Part shown: positions 35,601 to 50,600 of the stretch, piece by piece
How the letters are laid out: each line of letters begins with the position of its first letter
Numbering within the stretch: the stretch's first letter is position 1
Source of the DNA: Phycisphaeraceae bacterium
Lineage (GTDB): Bacteria > Planctomycetota > Phycisphaerae > Phycisphaerales > Phycisphaeraceae
Assembly (NCBI GenBank): GCA_002704825.1
Contig: PAIY01000117.1
Span: 1 to 59,214, forward strand
DNA: 59,214 nucleotides
Reading direction: 5' to 3'
Notes under the pieces: model-generated
What the model was told of the DNA's origin: nothing
Databases searched by the model: none
What the model saw: only the letters and a program-made list of their open reading frames with translations
Position numbers and translations under genes: made by a program

Positions 35601-38600
35601 CACACTCGGTGGTGCAGGCAATGCCCAATTCATTCTCGGTAACAACATCGCCATCACCACAGGCAGTGGTGCGGGCAATATCAATATCACCACGACCAAC
35701 GGCATCGATGCCACCACGCAGGGTGATGAAACCCTGAGCATGACCTCGGGTACCGGGACGATCACCGTCAACGGCCCCTTGGGTGATGATGGCAACAACC
35801 TTGAACTCGGTGGCGTGACCATCTCCGGGACACAACTGAATCTCAATTCGGATATTTACACCGACGGCAGTGTGAATAACGGTAACGTCGATCTCTCCGG
35901 TGTGACCACCGTGCAACTTGGTGCAGATGTCACCATCGACACCAGCAATGGTGCCAGCGCAGCAGGTACCGTGACATTCAACGGCACAGGTTCGCTGATT
36001 GACGATGGTGCTGACGGCACCACTCGTGATTTGACCATCGATACCAACGGCATTGGCGCTAGTGATGGTGATATCACCCTGCCTGCAACAATCGGTCAGG
36101 CCGATGGCGTGGGTAACGAGGAAATTGGTGTTCTTACACTGACACCCTCAAATGCAGACGCCATCTTGGGTGCGTCCGGTGTGACCTATCACACCAGCGG
36201 TATCACCGCGACGGGACGGGTTGTTCTGACAGGCGATAGCACACTTAATACCAATGGCGGCGATTTTGATTTCACCAGCTCTTCGATCACCAGTGACGCA
36301 AATGGTAAATGGGACTTGAACATCAATACCTATGACAGCGACGCTGCGGTGGATGCTGCAGGTGATTTGTACATCTCCACAATTGATGATATGGACGGTA
36401 CTGGAGCAGCAGTCTACAACTTCCTCAACAACGTTGTGATTGATGCGGCCGACACCACGGCAGTGGGTGATATGACCTTCCTTACCAATAGCTACAGTAT
36501 TAATCTCGACTACGATGACATGAATGATAACGAAGCAGCCAGCTTCATTTTTGATGGTGGCAATATCGTTTCTGTCTTGCTCGGTCGCATTGACACCGAG
36601 GATGGTGGCACACACGACGGTGGTGACATTAACCTCAACGTCTCGGGTAACACCATCATCGACTCCAATCTCACGGACCGTGAGTTACAACTCAGAGCCG
36701 ATGGTGCTGTCAACGGTGGTGATATCACCATTGGTGAAGTCTCCAACGGCGGTAGTGGTGGCCAATATCTTGGTCGGTTCTCTGCACTAACCAACGGCAC
36801 TGGGGAAATCAGCCTCGGCGGCGATATTTCCATCGATCACACCGGTGGCACAGGTTCCATCAGTATCTCCGGTACGACCGTGTTGACCACCTCGGTCACT
36901 CTGGATACCAACAGCACTGATTCGGCTAACTCCGGTACTGTGACGATCTATCAAGGTGATATCTACGGATCGGCTGCTGGACGCGATCTGACCATCGATA
37001 CCAGCGTGGGCGGTGGCTTGACTGCCGGCTTGGTTCGCTTGGGCACCTTGACCAACAGCACAGGCGCTTACTTGAACAACGTGGTGGTGAATACCAATAC
37101 CACAGGGACTGCTGGTGACTTGGTTCTCTATGGCGATATCTCACTGGATAATGCCGGTGCAGGTGTTGCCAGCTTCACCTTCAACAATGCCAATAACGAT
37201 GGTCAGATTTTTGTGACCGCGTCCTCTGGCAGCAGCATCACCATCGACACTGAAAATGGTGGCGATGAAGCAGGCGGTGCCATTGATTTGGGATCAGGCA
37301 ATATCTATGCAGATAATTCCGATGCGGGTTTCATTCTTGATGCACGCGGTAACGGTACAGGTGGCGATATCGACTTCGGTACGGTGACCAACTCCTCCGA
37401 CCAGTATCTGGCACGGTTCGAAGCACTGACCGAAGGTGCTGGCGCAATCACCCTGGATAACAACATCTCGGTTGATGATGTCAACGGCAGCGGCACTGGC
37501 ACCGTCGGTGGTGTGTACTTCACCGGCACCGTCGAAATTCCCGGCAGTGCAGCTTTGATTATCGACACCGAACAGGGCGATGACAACGACGCAGCACCGG
37601 TCGACTTCACCAACGCAACCTTCACCGTTCTTGCCGGTGATTCGAGTCTGGAAATCGATGTGTCCGCTGGCGGTGGCAACAATGGTCAGGACGTCGTCCT
37701 GGGCACCATCGATAACTCCGGTGGCGGCTTCCTCGAAGGCTTGGATATTAACACCAATGCAACCAATAACCTGACACTCAACGGCGATATCCTGCTGGGT
37801 AACGACGGTGATGCTGATCAGGCATCCTTCAGCTTCGACGGTGATGAAATCATCCTCGGCGTCGCTGGCAGCTCGACCGTGACCCTCTCAACCATCGGTG
37901 GCACAGGCACCACGGCACCCGGTGCAGTGGATCTGGGTTCGGCTGACCTTTCAGCCACCAACGCCAACGTGGTCCTGAATATCGATACCTCCACCGATGG
38001 CGGCTACGGCAATGTTGATGGTGGCGATGTGACCTTCGGTACCTTCTCCAATAGCGGTGGCAACTACCTCGGCCGTCTCTTTGTGGACACCACCGGTCAG
38101 TCGGGCACCAACGGCAACATCTCCGGCGCCGCAGCCGGCAGCATCCTCGTCGACGGTGATGGCACCAATGCCGCAACCAGCGGTGTGGAACTCATCGGTA
38201 CCCTGGGTCTGGGCTTTGACCTTGTCATCGACACCAACCAGACCGACGACGGCCGTGACGCCGGTGTCGTGGATCTGGATCAAGCCATTGTCGGTGCAAC
38301 CGCAGCTGGCGTGGACCTGACCATCAACACCAGCACAGGCGGCGGTGGTGGTGACGCTGCCAACGTGACCATTGGCGATGTCATTGACATCGACGGTGCT
38401 GGCGTGACCTACCAGGTGCTCCAGAGCTTGACCGTGAACACCAGTTCCGGCGCTGGTACTGCCGGGACTCTGAACCTTGATGACCTTTCCGGTGGTGGCA
38501 CGGTGGATATCAACGTGGCCAACCACGTGGACTTCTCCAACGCCACAACTGTTGTGATGGGTGAAGATGTGAGCATCACCACCACAGCGGATGGCACCGA

Positions 38601-41600
38601 TGTCAATGGTGCTGGCGGCGTCGATGTCGACGGCGTGGGCACAGGTAACGCGGCCACCGGCGATGACGGTGACGTGATCTTCGCATCCGACGGCACGATC
38701 AACGGTGCAGGTTACGACCTGACCATTGATGTTGAAAATGGCGCCAACGACGGTGATATCCAACTGCCCAACCAGATCGGTAACGGCGGTGACCTGGGCA
38801 TCCTGTCCCTGACCTCCGGCAGTGGCTTTATCGTCCTGGGTGACGGTACCGCTGCAACACAGTTCGATGTGGACAATGCCGCTGGTGTGGGTAACGACGC
38901 GATCAGCTTTGGCTCGATCGTTGTTTTGACCAGTGACACCACGATCAACACCAACGGTGCTGATTTTGACAGCAGCAATGCGTTTATCACCTCCAATGCC
39001 GCAGACAACTGGAACCTGACCATCAACACAACCGATGGCGGTGCTGGTGCTGATGGTGATGTGAACCAGGGCGATATCGGTGATGTGGATAGTGCCCTTG
39101 GCCAATTGGCTGACGGTGCGGTTTACACCTATGTCGGCGATGTGCAGATTACTGCAACCGACGGTGGTGGCGCTGCTGGCGACCTGTACTTCACCGATGC
39201 TGAAGCCAGCATCAATGGTGATGATTCCAATCATGTCACCACGATTTTGGAAGGTGACTACAACTTCAACGGTGATAACATCATTGCCAACGACAGCTAC
39301 GCTTTCCAGATTGACACCAATGGTGACAATTCCGGTGACAGCGGTGATATCAACCTTTATCAAAGTGGTACCACCACGATTTCAGCATCCGCCGCTGGCA
39401 CAAGCGCTGAAATGAGACTGAATACCACTTCAACAGATGGTAATGCAGGTGATGTCACCATCGGCACAGTCGATGATACGGCACAGCCCAACACCTTCCT
39501 CCAACGTGTGGAAATTCTTGCAACCGGTGCAACATCCAATGGCACCGTGACTCTCAACGGTGACATCAATGTCGACCGCGGGGGTGCGGGTGTGAATCCC
39601 ATCTTTGTGATTGCTGAAGGCGATATCGTTCTTCCGACTTCCATCACCATTGACACTGAACAGGGAGACAACCAGTTTGGTGGTTATGTCCGTTTGGGGA
39701 CCAATGGCAGTAACACCTCGTCTTCGGGTTCCATTTCCGCTTCAGCGAACAATGTCATTTTGACCATCGACGCTCAGGGTTATGGCGATGCAGGTGGCAA
39801 CGTTGCGTTGGGTGTCTTTGACGCGGACGGTGGTAACTACCTCAACGGTCTTGCAATCAATACCAACGGCACGACAGACGGCAACCTCTATCTCAACGGC
39901 AACATCAGCCTCGACCACAACGGCGTGGGAGCATCAAGCATGACCCTCACCGGTGGCGGTGATGTGATCGTCAGCAATAACGTGACCATCGACACTGAAA
40001 TCGGTGACACCGTCGGCCAGGACGCTGGTGCAGTGAACTTCGGTGCCAGCAATATCTATGCTGACGCTGCTAGCTTCACCCTTACCATCGACACCGATGC
40101 CGCCGCAGGCAGCACCGGCGGTGCGGTGACCTTCGGTCTTGTTGATGACAATGCCGGTGGCAACAACTTCCTGCAAGAACTGGTCGTCGATGCAGGAACG
40201 ACGGCAGGTACCGACGGTATTGTGGCAATCAGCAATGATATCTACACCGATCCGGGCACTGGTTCCGGTGGTATCACCATCGACGGTGATATCCGCTTGA
40301 CTGCCGGAGGGAGTTACTCCTTTGACACCGACGATAATGATAATGGCAACGCCGGCGACATTAACCTCGCGGTCACCTCAGGCAGTGTCTCCGCGACTGC
40401 TGCCGGAAATACCAATCTGACCCTCTTCAGTAGAGGCGGTTTGACCGGTGGCGACGTGCAACTCGGCGTCTTTAACAACGCCGGTGGTGGTTACATCAAT
40501 GATTTCGCTGTCTGGAGTCAGGGTACGACCCCAGGCAACACAACCTTGCACGGAAACATCAGCCTCGACGACAGCGGTGCTGGAGACAGCGGCGATTTTT
40601 CGATCGTCGGCAACGGCGATGTCATCATCGCCAACTCCATCATCATTGATACCGAACAAGGCAATACGGCTGGTGTCGCCGGTGGTAGCGTGGACTGGAA
40701 CAACTCTGACGTTTCACCCAGTGCAGCCAACTACACTTTGGAAATCAACACCGAAAACCTCGGTGCCGGTTCCAACGGCGGTAACGTCTCACTGGGTTCA
40801 GTGAACAATGCCAACGGCAACGGTTACCTCGACGTACTGACCATCGATATGGATGGCAATAATGCTGACGGTACCCTGACCTTCAACCGTGCAACTGCAA
40901 CGTTGTCCGTTGACGGCGATGTGACCGGCGTGACCGGCAGCCCCAACACCGGTGGCCAGGATGAAGCAACCATCCTCATCTCCGGCAACATCGATCTGGA
41001 CGGCGGTTCAACCGACGTGACCAGCCTCACCCTTGAAACCAATGCAAGCAGCACCGTGGGTCTGAACTCCGGTGCCATCGATATCCGTAACGCCATCACC
41101 GATGGTGCAACCGACGGTACCGATCTGACCCTGACGACGTCCGGTGGCAACACCAGTGATGTGGCTGGCCACATCTACATCGGTGACCTGGGTGTGAACC
41201 AGGCCTTCGACTCCGTGACCGCGGACACCCGTGGCACGGCAACGGCTGGTACCTTGTTCATCCACGACAGTGGTGCACAAAGGGCAGGCGTCAATGCCGG
41301 TGTCGCTGAAATCTACGTTGACGACATCTCCGGCGGTGGTCTGATCGACTTCACCAACGCGGTGGAAGTCGTTCTCTCCGACCACGCCTTGTGGGACACT
41401 GAAACCGGTGGCGACGACGTCGCTGGTAACCTCGACCTTTCCCCCAACCAGATCTCGGCTGATGGTTCGTTTGACCTGTTGATCAACACTGCTGGCACAA
41501 CCAACGGCAGCGTGACCATGGGCACCGTCGACAACGGTGGGGGCTCATACCTTGATGACCTGATCATCGCTGACCAGGGCTTCAGAGCAGGTGATGTGAC

Positions 41601-44600
41601 CTTCTCTGATGATGCCACCGTCACCGTGACCGGCGGCATTCTGGTGCAGTCCAGTGGTGCCATCACCATCAACGGTGTGGTGACAACTGACGGTTCAACC
41701 GGCATCAACACACTCGACTCGGGTGCAGCAGGGGCAGATGACATCTTCAGCGCCGGCTACTTCCTCAACGCCAATCGCTCGACCAGTGCCCTTGCTGACA
41801 ACACGGATATGACCATTCACATGGCCGGTACCAGCATCACCTTCAATGGTGACGCCGAAACCGACGCGGCAGTGCGATCCACCGATGTGGGTGGCTCGAA
41901 TGTCGAACTCATCGCCACCACCGGCAGCATCGCGCTGGGGACCGTCGAAGCAGACAGCACGGTTTATCTGCAGGCATCTGCTGCCAACCAGACGATTCTT
42001 GATGCCAACAATGACGATACGACTGAGTTCAACAACGTGACCGCAAGCACCCTCGACGCCCGTGCCGACCTTTACATCGGTCGTGTTTCAGGCGGTCAGG
42101 TTTACCTTGATCCCGAAGACACCGGTTATGCCGGTGATCCGCTGGAAACCGCGGTGGATACGCTGAACCTGCGTACCGAAGCCGTCGACAGTGAAATCAG
42201 CATCGACAACACTGATACCGGCGGCGGTCTGACCGTCAACGTGCTTCAGTCCGGTTCGGCTGATGTCGCAGGTGACGATGCATCGGTCTGGATTCGTAAC
42301 TCCGCTTCGTTGGATGTCTCCGACATCACCGACGGCACGGAATCTGAAATCATTGCAGGTACCGATACCTACTCAACTGACCGTATCGCCTTCATCGCAA
42401 CGACTGGCAACCTGACCATTCAGGATACCAACATCGTGATGAGCACTGCTGACACCACGCAGGCTGATGGCGCAACCATCAAGCTCGAAGCACCTGCTGG
42501 CGACATCATTCATGAATCCATTGGTGCGGGTCAACCCATCACCATCACCAGCGTCAATGTGGTTGGCAAATCCAACAACACCGAACGCTTCAACACCACA
42601 ACCGTTCGTGGTGACTTCCAGATCACCGGTGCCAACAACGACCTGCTCGTTGATGAAACCGACGGCATTATCTTCCTGAACCTTGACGGTGATCAGGATC
42701 AAAACGGTGCTGGCCAGGATCTCTCGGCGTCGGCAACCGATGCCATCGAAGTCCGTACCAACAACACCAACACCGGTGCTGATACTTACACGGACATTCA
42801 GGATTACTTCTTCACCAGCACATCGGGTGACGGCATCACTGCTGGCAACTCGATCAATGGTGCAGCAACCCCGGCTGGCGGCCTGCTCATCAACGTCCTG
42901 GACGTGGACGGCGGTGTGGCTGACAATGCCGGCATCTTCCGCATCGGTGCAGATGCCGACGGCGGTTTGGATATCTTCGGTACCAACGGTACCACGGCAA
43001 TTCAGATCGACGTGGCTGACGGCAACATCCTCTTCGGTGCCACCTCGGCAACCGTGGATGCCACCGGTGAAGTGACGGCTGTCGGTGCTGGTAACGCAGT
43101 GGACATCGATGCACGCAGCGGTGACCTGCTGGTTCGTGTCACCGATTCGGACACCGTCTTTGCTGGTGCGACCGAACGCCAGATTGTCGTGGGTGACGGT
43201 TCTGCCGGTGCAGCAGACGTGGCCCTCATTGCCGGTTCGACCGGTAGTGGTAACGTCTACTTTGACAATGACAATAACCTTACCGCCACCCCGCCTGATG
43301 GCACGGGTGCAGCCGGTACCAATGCCGGTGGCAACTACATCAGCATTGACGCGGAAATCGAAGCCCAGCTCAGCGGTGCTCCCAACACGGAGACCGGTGA
43401 CATCACCATCAAGGGTGACTTCAACTCAACCGGTTCGGTCAAGTCCGACTCCGGCCGCACGATGGTCTTTGAAGGCGGTGCAGCTGATATCGTCATCGGC
43501 CCCGGCGGTACAACCGGTTCAGGTGTTCTGACCCTGGCCCCGGGTAACAATCCGGCAGGTAACCCCAACGCTGGCTTTAATGTCATCATCCAGTCCGGCG
43601 CGATCGTGGAAGTCAACGAAGATCCGCTGGATGCAGCCAATCGTCCCGGTAACCTCAACATCGTTGATGCTACCAACGTCTGGCAGGAAGATAACTCCTT
43701 TATCATCGTCGATGGTTCGATGCAGATTGGTAATGTCGACGGTCTGACCGCCAACGCTCCGCTGCCTGGCGCAGCGGCGGTGGAAGGCGACATTCGTCTG
43801 ACCAATGTCCAGATCGACCGCAACGGCAACGGTGCAGGTGTCTTTGATACCGGCCTGTTCGTCCGCACCAGCGGTGCTGACATCGGCACCAACACCACCG
43901 GTTCTGGTGGCACCACTCAGTCACTGCGTAATGGTGATGCGGCTGGCGATGCTGTCGAAGGCAACATCTACCTCAATGGTACGATCAACGCAGGTAGTGG
44001 CAACGTGATCATGGAAGCCACCCTTGGTGATATCACCAATGACAACGGCAACGGCTTGATCGAAAACACCAACCTGCTGGCTCTGACCGCTCTTAACGGT
44101 ATCGGTCATGACTCGGCAGACCCGGACGTCCCGGCGGTTCCGCTGTCTTTGGATGCGCTTGTCATTCAGGGCACACTCACCGGTGCCGGTCAGATCCATC
44201 TGTCCAACACCCCGCGTTCCAATGCAACCATTGAATTCCTGACCATCGGCGTTGCTGCTGCGACCAACAACATCTTCTACGCTCAGGACGGCAACGACCT
44301 GACGCTGGGTGACGAAAACACGCACACGGGCAACAATACTGCCACCTCGGTCAATTCCAACGGCGGTAGCATCACCATTGACCCGCCGTACAACATCAAC
44401 GTGCTCATGCCCGTTGTCTCCGGTGGCGGTGACATCCTCATCGAAGCTGAAAACGACATCACCTTTGATGACAACACCTTCACCAACGGTACGGTCAGTT
44501 CCAGCGGTGGTGCCGTTCAGGTGCTCGCTGGCAACAACATCAACTTCAATGCCATGGATGTGGCCCCGAACCCGACGACGGTGATTTCCGCCGGTGCGGG

Positions 44601-47600
44601 TAATGTCGTGATCAACGCCGACGCCGAAACGGTGGCTGGCGCCAATGACGATACAGGTGACATTTCCTTCAACGCTGTGGGTGCAGATGGTGCAGAAGTG
44701 ATTACCAGCACTGGCAACGTGACGCTTCGCGGTGAAAACATCACGCTCAACGATGAATCCGTTGCTGCTAACGGCGGCACGAGTCTGTTGACGATCGATG
44801 CAGCTTCCACCGTTTCCTCAGCTGCCGATGTCAATACGGTTGCTGGCGATGAAATCGATACACCGGATATCACAGCTACCTACCTTGATGTTCAGGGTGG
44901 TACCTTCGGCGGTGCGGTTCCGATTGAAACGGATATCGATAACCTCTCCGGTGGCGAACCCATCGCTCTGACGAGCATCTTCATTGAAAATGCCGGTGGC
45001 ATGGATGTGTCCGACCTTTCATCGGGTACGGTCACGCTCATTGATACAGGCAGCATCTCGGTCTCCAATAACATCACAGCATCTGGCACGATTTCACTGA
45101 CTTCCACAGGCGGTGGCATCAATGTTCAGGGTGATGTGATCTCAACCGGTCCTGCTGACGTGACCGTCACTGCAGAAGGCGGCGATGTGACCGTTGGCCT
45201 GATCAGTGGTGACAACGTCTCGATCTCTGCCAGCGATCAGATTCTTGACGGCGATGCAGACGGTGACGGCGATGTCATCGGTGTTACGTCGATCAGCCTC
45301 AATGCGGTCAACGGCATCGGTGCAACCGGTCAGGCAGCCGCACTGGAAATCGACACCCCGACCCTGACGGTGGCCAACAACACCACCGCTGGCGGTATCT
45401 TCCTTAACAGTGTCGGCACGGCAGCCATCAACTTCACCGACGTCGATTCCGACGGCACGGGTAACGTTGAACTCTACTCCGTGAGCAACACCACGATCAC
45501 CAACGTTGACGTGGAAGACGGCGACCTGATCGCCACCGTTGACAGTGCAGATGTCACCGTCGTGGCCGATGCCCTTAACGACATTGGTGACGGTGACGAC
45601 AGCGTGACCGTACAGACGATCAACAGTGGCAACATCGCGCTCAATGGCCAGACCATCGCAGGCATTACCAGCCTGACCGTCGGCAGCCAGAACACCGGCG
45701 TGACCACCATCAGTGGTGACATCAACACCGCCAATGCCACGCAGCTTTACAACAACCAGGTGCTGCTGAGCACGGATGTCACACTCACCGGTACCACGGT
45801 GACCTTCGAGGACATCCTCAACTCTGACGGCGGTAGCGATGATGCATTGGTGATCACCGGCAACGCGGTCTTCAATGACAACGTCGGTGGCACCACGCCA
45901 CTGGAAGCCTTGTCGATCAGTGGCACGACGACGATCAACAACAATGCCGATATCACCACCACCAACGCAGGTGCAGGGACCGGTGATCAAACCTTTGGCG
46001 GTGACCTCACTGTCACGGGGAACACCACCCTCACTGCAACTGGCGGTGACATCAACATCAACGAAGATGTCCTTGGCGGCGGCACGGGTAACCTGACACT
46101 TGACGCTGGTGAAGAGGTCAACCTCGGTGATGCATCCGATGACCAGATCGGTACCGCAGTCAGCCAACTGGGCAACCTCGACGTGACGGCTGGAACCCAG
46201 ATCAACATCTATGCTGGCAACATCCGTACGACCGCCAGCCAGGATTACAACAGTGTCGTAATCCTGGAAGAAGACGTCACCATGACGGCTGGCGATGATG
46301 TCACCTTCGATGACACCGTGGATTCGGCGAATCCCGAAAACAACGCCTTGATCGTCAATGCAGCTGGCACCACCACCTTCCTCGGTGCGGTGGGCGGCAA
46401 CGATGCACTTAGTTCACTGACCACCGATCTGGCGGGTGACACCGTGATCGATGGTGGTTCGATTGCCACAACCGGTAACGTGAGCTTCGGTGACAACGTC
46501 GTGCTCAACAGCGACACGACCATCGCCAGCGACGCGGGCAACGTCGACTTTGATGAAACCATTGACAGTGAATCCGGCGAATCCAACTCGCTGGCCATCA
46601 CCACGGCCGATGCCGGCAGCGTCAACTTCGGCCAGGACATCGGTAACATCGATGCTCTGTCGAGCCTGACCGTCAATAACTCCGACTCGGTCACCTTCGG
46701 CGACAACCTTGCCAACGGCGATACCGTGATGAATGTGATTGTCGACGGTCCGGTGACCATGCCCAACACCACGGGCAGCGATAACCAGACCCTCTCGGTG
46801 AACACTTGGATCGACACCACGGGCGCTGCTGCTGACAACGGCGGTAACGTCACCCTCGGCGATGTGACCGGTGGTGGCAACAACCTGGAAATCTCGGCAC
46901 GCGGTGATGTCTCAACCCAGATCGTCAACCTCGGTGCTGGCGAACTGGAAGTGACACTCATCGATGCAACCGACTCCATCACCGCTGCCTTCGCCGGTGC
47001 GGTAACGGCCAACGGCGGTTTGACCATCACCGGTGCAGCCGGCGTGATCAACAACATCGATTTTGACAGTACCCTCACAGCTGGTACCACCAGCATCACA
47101 CTGGGTACCGAAAACGACACCGTCGATGTGACCGGCGTTGCAGACATCACCGGTAACCTGACCATCGACGCAGGTGCTGGCGATGACAGCATTGACTTTG
47201 ACGACACCCTCACCGTTAACACTGGCAACACCCTCATCACACTGGGTGAAGGCACCAATGACCTGGGTATCGACGGCGATGCCACTTTCGATGGCAACCT
47301 TGATCTTACCGCCGGCACAGGCAATGACACCGTGAACTTCGGTGACGCATTGACGGCGGGTGTAACCGTGATCGATCTGGGTGCAGGCGACAACGCTTTG
47401 AGTGTTGTTGATCTGGCAACCTTCAACTCGACCGCCCAGATCACCACTGGCGGCGGAACCGATGACATCAACTTCGAACAAATCACTGCTTCGGATGATG
47501 TGACAGTTGAAATGGGTGCAGGTGATGACACCTTTGACGCAACAGCCCCGGTGGCCGTCGCAGGCAACCTGACCGTTGACGGCCAGGACGGTGCTGACAC

Positions 47601-50600
47601 CATCACCTTCGGCGATACCCTCACAACAACCACCAGTGGCGATGTGCTTCTGGATGTCGATGACAACGGTGTGATCACACTCAACGGTGCAAGCAATGTG
47701 GAAGGCGACATGACTTTGGTCGTTGGTAATGCCGGTACGCCGGGTACCAACGGTGTGGTTGATGTTAACGCTGATATCACCGCTAACAGCCTTACCGTCA
47801 CAGGTGGAACTGACGCCCAATTGCAGGTCGGTCCTGCTGCCAGTGGCACGGGTACCACCTTCACAACCACGCAAGATCAGACCTACGACATCAACGTCCT
47901 GCTTGTGGATACCGATGATGTTCTGTTGACCTCCACCAATGGTGACATTCGCTTGAACCAAGTGGTTGACGCAGCCGACAACGGTGGCGCCGCCAACGAC
48001 GTGGGCCTGACGGTCAACACCACCCTCGGCGACAACTACTTCGAAGCCCAAGTGGGTAGCCGCAGCGGTTCCAATCAGACCGGTGCGGATACCGACGGTC
48101 TTGAATTCCTGCGTACCGACAACTTGGCACTCAATGCCAACGGCCACGACGACGTGACCAGCGGCAGCAGCTACATCCACGCGGATGTACTTACCAGTGG
48201 CGGGACACAGATCTACAACGACGCTGTGGTCATCGCTGATAACGATGCTGATAACAGCACGCCCAACACCGTGACCCTTGAAGATAACGGCACGACCGGT
48301 ATCTTCTTCAACAACCCCCTCGATTCTGACGCCGCAGCCAACAACCTGGTCGTCGAAGTGGATGAAGGTACTTCCAACATCCAATTCGGTGGTGACGGTT
48401 CGGGCACCCTGGGCAACGGTGATGCCGATGCAACCGCAGACCGTGTGGGTGCACTGGGCGAGTTCGGTACCCTTACTGTGACCAACAGTGCCAACACCGG
48501 CGTCAATGCCATCATCATCAACACCGATCAGGTCTTCAGCTCCGGCACACAGACCTACACGGGCAACATTGAACTGGGCAACGATGTCACCATCTCCACC
48601 GCCCAACCCGGTACCGGTGCGATCGGTGGTGCAGGCGACCTGACCTTCACCGGCAGCATCAACTCCGATGCAACCGGAACAGGTGCTGGCACCCGTCACA
48701 ATCTGACGCTGATCTCAGGCACCGGCACCATCACCTTTGGTGACGACGCGGGTGATGACAATGTCGGTGGTTCAACCGCACTCAACTACCTGGTGATCAA
48801 CACCGCTGATAACGGTGATCGTCCGGCAGAGGTTCTTCAGAACAGCAATGCTCCGATCACTGCGGCGGGTCTGTTCGTCCAGGACGCGACACTTGTCAAC
48901 TTCAATAACACCATCAGCACCGACAACCAGCTGACCAACTATGGCGGTCTGCTGACCGGTAATCTCAATGGTGTGGACATCAACGGCACCACCATCAACT
49001 TCAACGATCCGGGTGCCGACGGTGCGGTTCCCATCGCCAATGTCACCACCACCGGTGACGGCGGTATGCACATTGGTAACACCGGCGTGCTGACCATTGC
49101 CAACGGCGTGACCTTCACCATTGACGGTAACTTCCTCCAGGACGGCGGCGGCACCGTGACAACCGGCGGTGATATCACCACCGGAAACGGCGGCGACGGT
49201 ACAGCTGACATCGTCTTTACCGACGCGGTCACCCTCACCGAAACAGCAGGCAGCGGCGTCCAACTGACAACCGGCCTGGATACCACCGGCACGGCCTACG
49301 GCGACGTGACCTTCCTGAGCACAGTCGATGGTACAACCCGTCGACTCAACCCGCTGACCATCGTTTCCGGTGACGGTGTGGGTGGCAACACGGACGGTGA
49401 TGTGACCTTCGAAGGTGCAGTCGGTTCAACCGGTGCAGCAGGTGTTTCGGCGATCGGAACACTGAGTATCAATGGCAGCCGCAATGTCACCAGCCTTGGC
49501 GACATCGAAGCAGCCAACGTGTTCATCGGTACCAGCACTGTGATCAGCGGTTCGACGGCTCTGGGTGACGACCTGTCTGATGACATCATCACCTTCGCCC
49601 GCAACGCAGAAACCGACGGTGGTTCAGTGAGCATCCTCGCTGATGGTCAGATCCAAGTGACCAACATCCTCACCGGCGGCGTAACCGCTGACGGTGTGGC
49701 CGATGCAGCCAACGGCGGTACGGTCGCTCTGGCCTCCACCAACCAAGGCATCAACATCGGTACCGCTGGTAACGCAGGCAACGGGTCAATCGTGACCTCG
49801 GGTGCTAACAGCACCGCAGCAACCGGTGGCACAGGTGGCAACGTCACACTGGTCACCACCAATGCTCTGGCAGCCTCCACCTACAACGACATCGTCGTCA
49901 ACACCATCACTGCTGATGGTGGAGCTTCGACCGTCGCAGCCGGTGGCGATGCAGGCACCATTACCATCAACTCCAACTCCACTGACAATGCCGGTGGCAC
50001 CAACGCCGACGTCGTCATCAACGGTGCGGTCTCCGCCAGCGGTGGCAATGCCACGGCAACTGGCAACGGCGGTGCGGGTAACACCGTGACCATCATCACC
50101 AACGGTGATACCTCCGACATCCTCATGGCTTCGACCGGCAGCATCACCACAACCGGTGGCAGCTCGGTTGACGCAGCAGGCGGTGCAGGCGGTGCAGTGA
50201 CCCTGACAACCAATGACAACACGGCCTTGATCACCCTCGGCGGTGCGATCACCACCGACGGTGGCGATACGGCTGGCACAACCGGTGGTCTGGCTGGAAC
50301 AGTGGCCATCTCCACAGCAGGCACCAGCTCAACCATTGCGGTCAACGGTGCAGTCTCTGCTGACGGTGGCGACAATACCGGTACTGGCACCGCTGGTGCA
50401 GGTAACCTTGTCTCCATCACCACGGCCAACACCTCGGCTTCGATCACGATTGATGCGGCGGTGCATGCCGATGGCGGCGATGTGACCGGTGCCGGTTCAA
50501 CTGGTAATGCCGGTGCAGCCGGTGACCTGACCATCGCAACTACAGGCACCACTTCGCCGATCGCTACGACAGCCAACGGTGACCTCTCTGCAAGCGGTGG

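Noticed and set aside
34104-35846. A long minus-strand open frame (about 580 codons) within the giant gene
   Set aside because: Its translation is Pro/Ser/Val-rich low complexity produced by the antisense of Gly/Thr/Asp codons. It has no domains and no ribosome site, and the plus strand is clearly coding there.
46245-48699. Two overlapping long minus-strand frames (about 541 and 595 codons)
   Set aside because: These have the same cause: repeated GGT/GGC, ACC and GAC codons leave few antisense stops. They overlap each other in different frames and show no protein family features.
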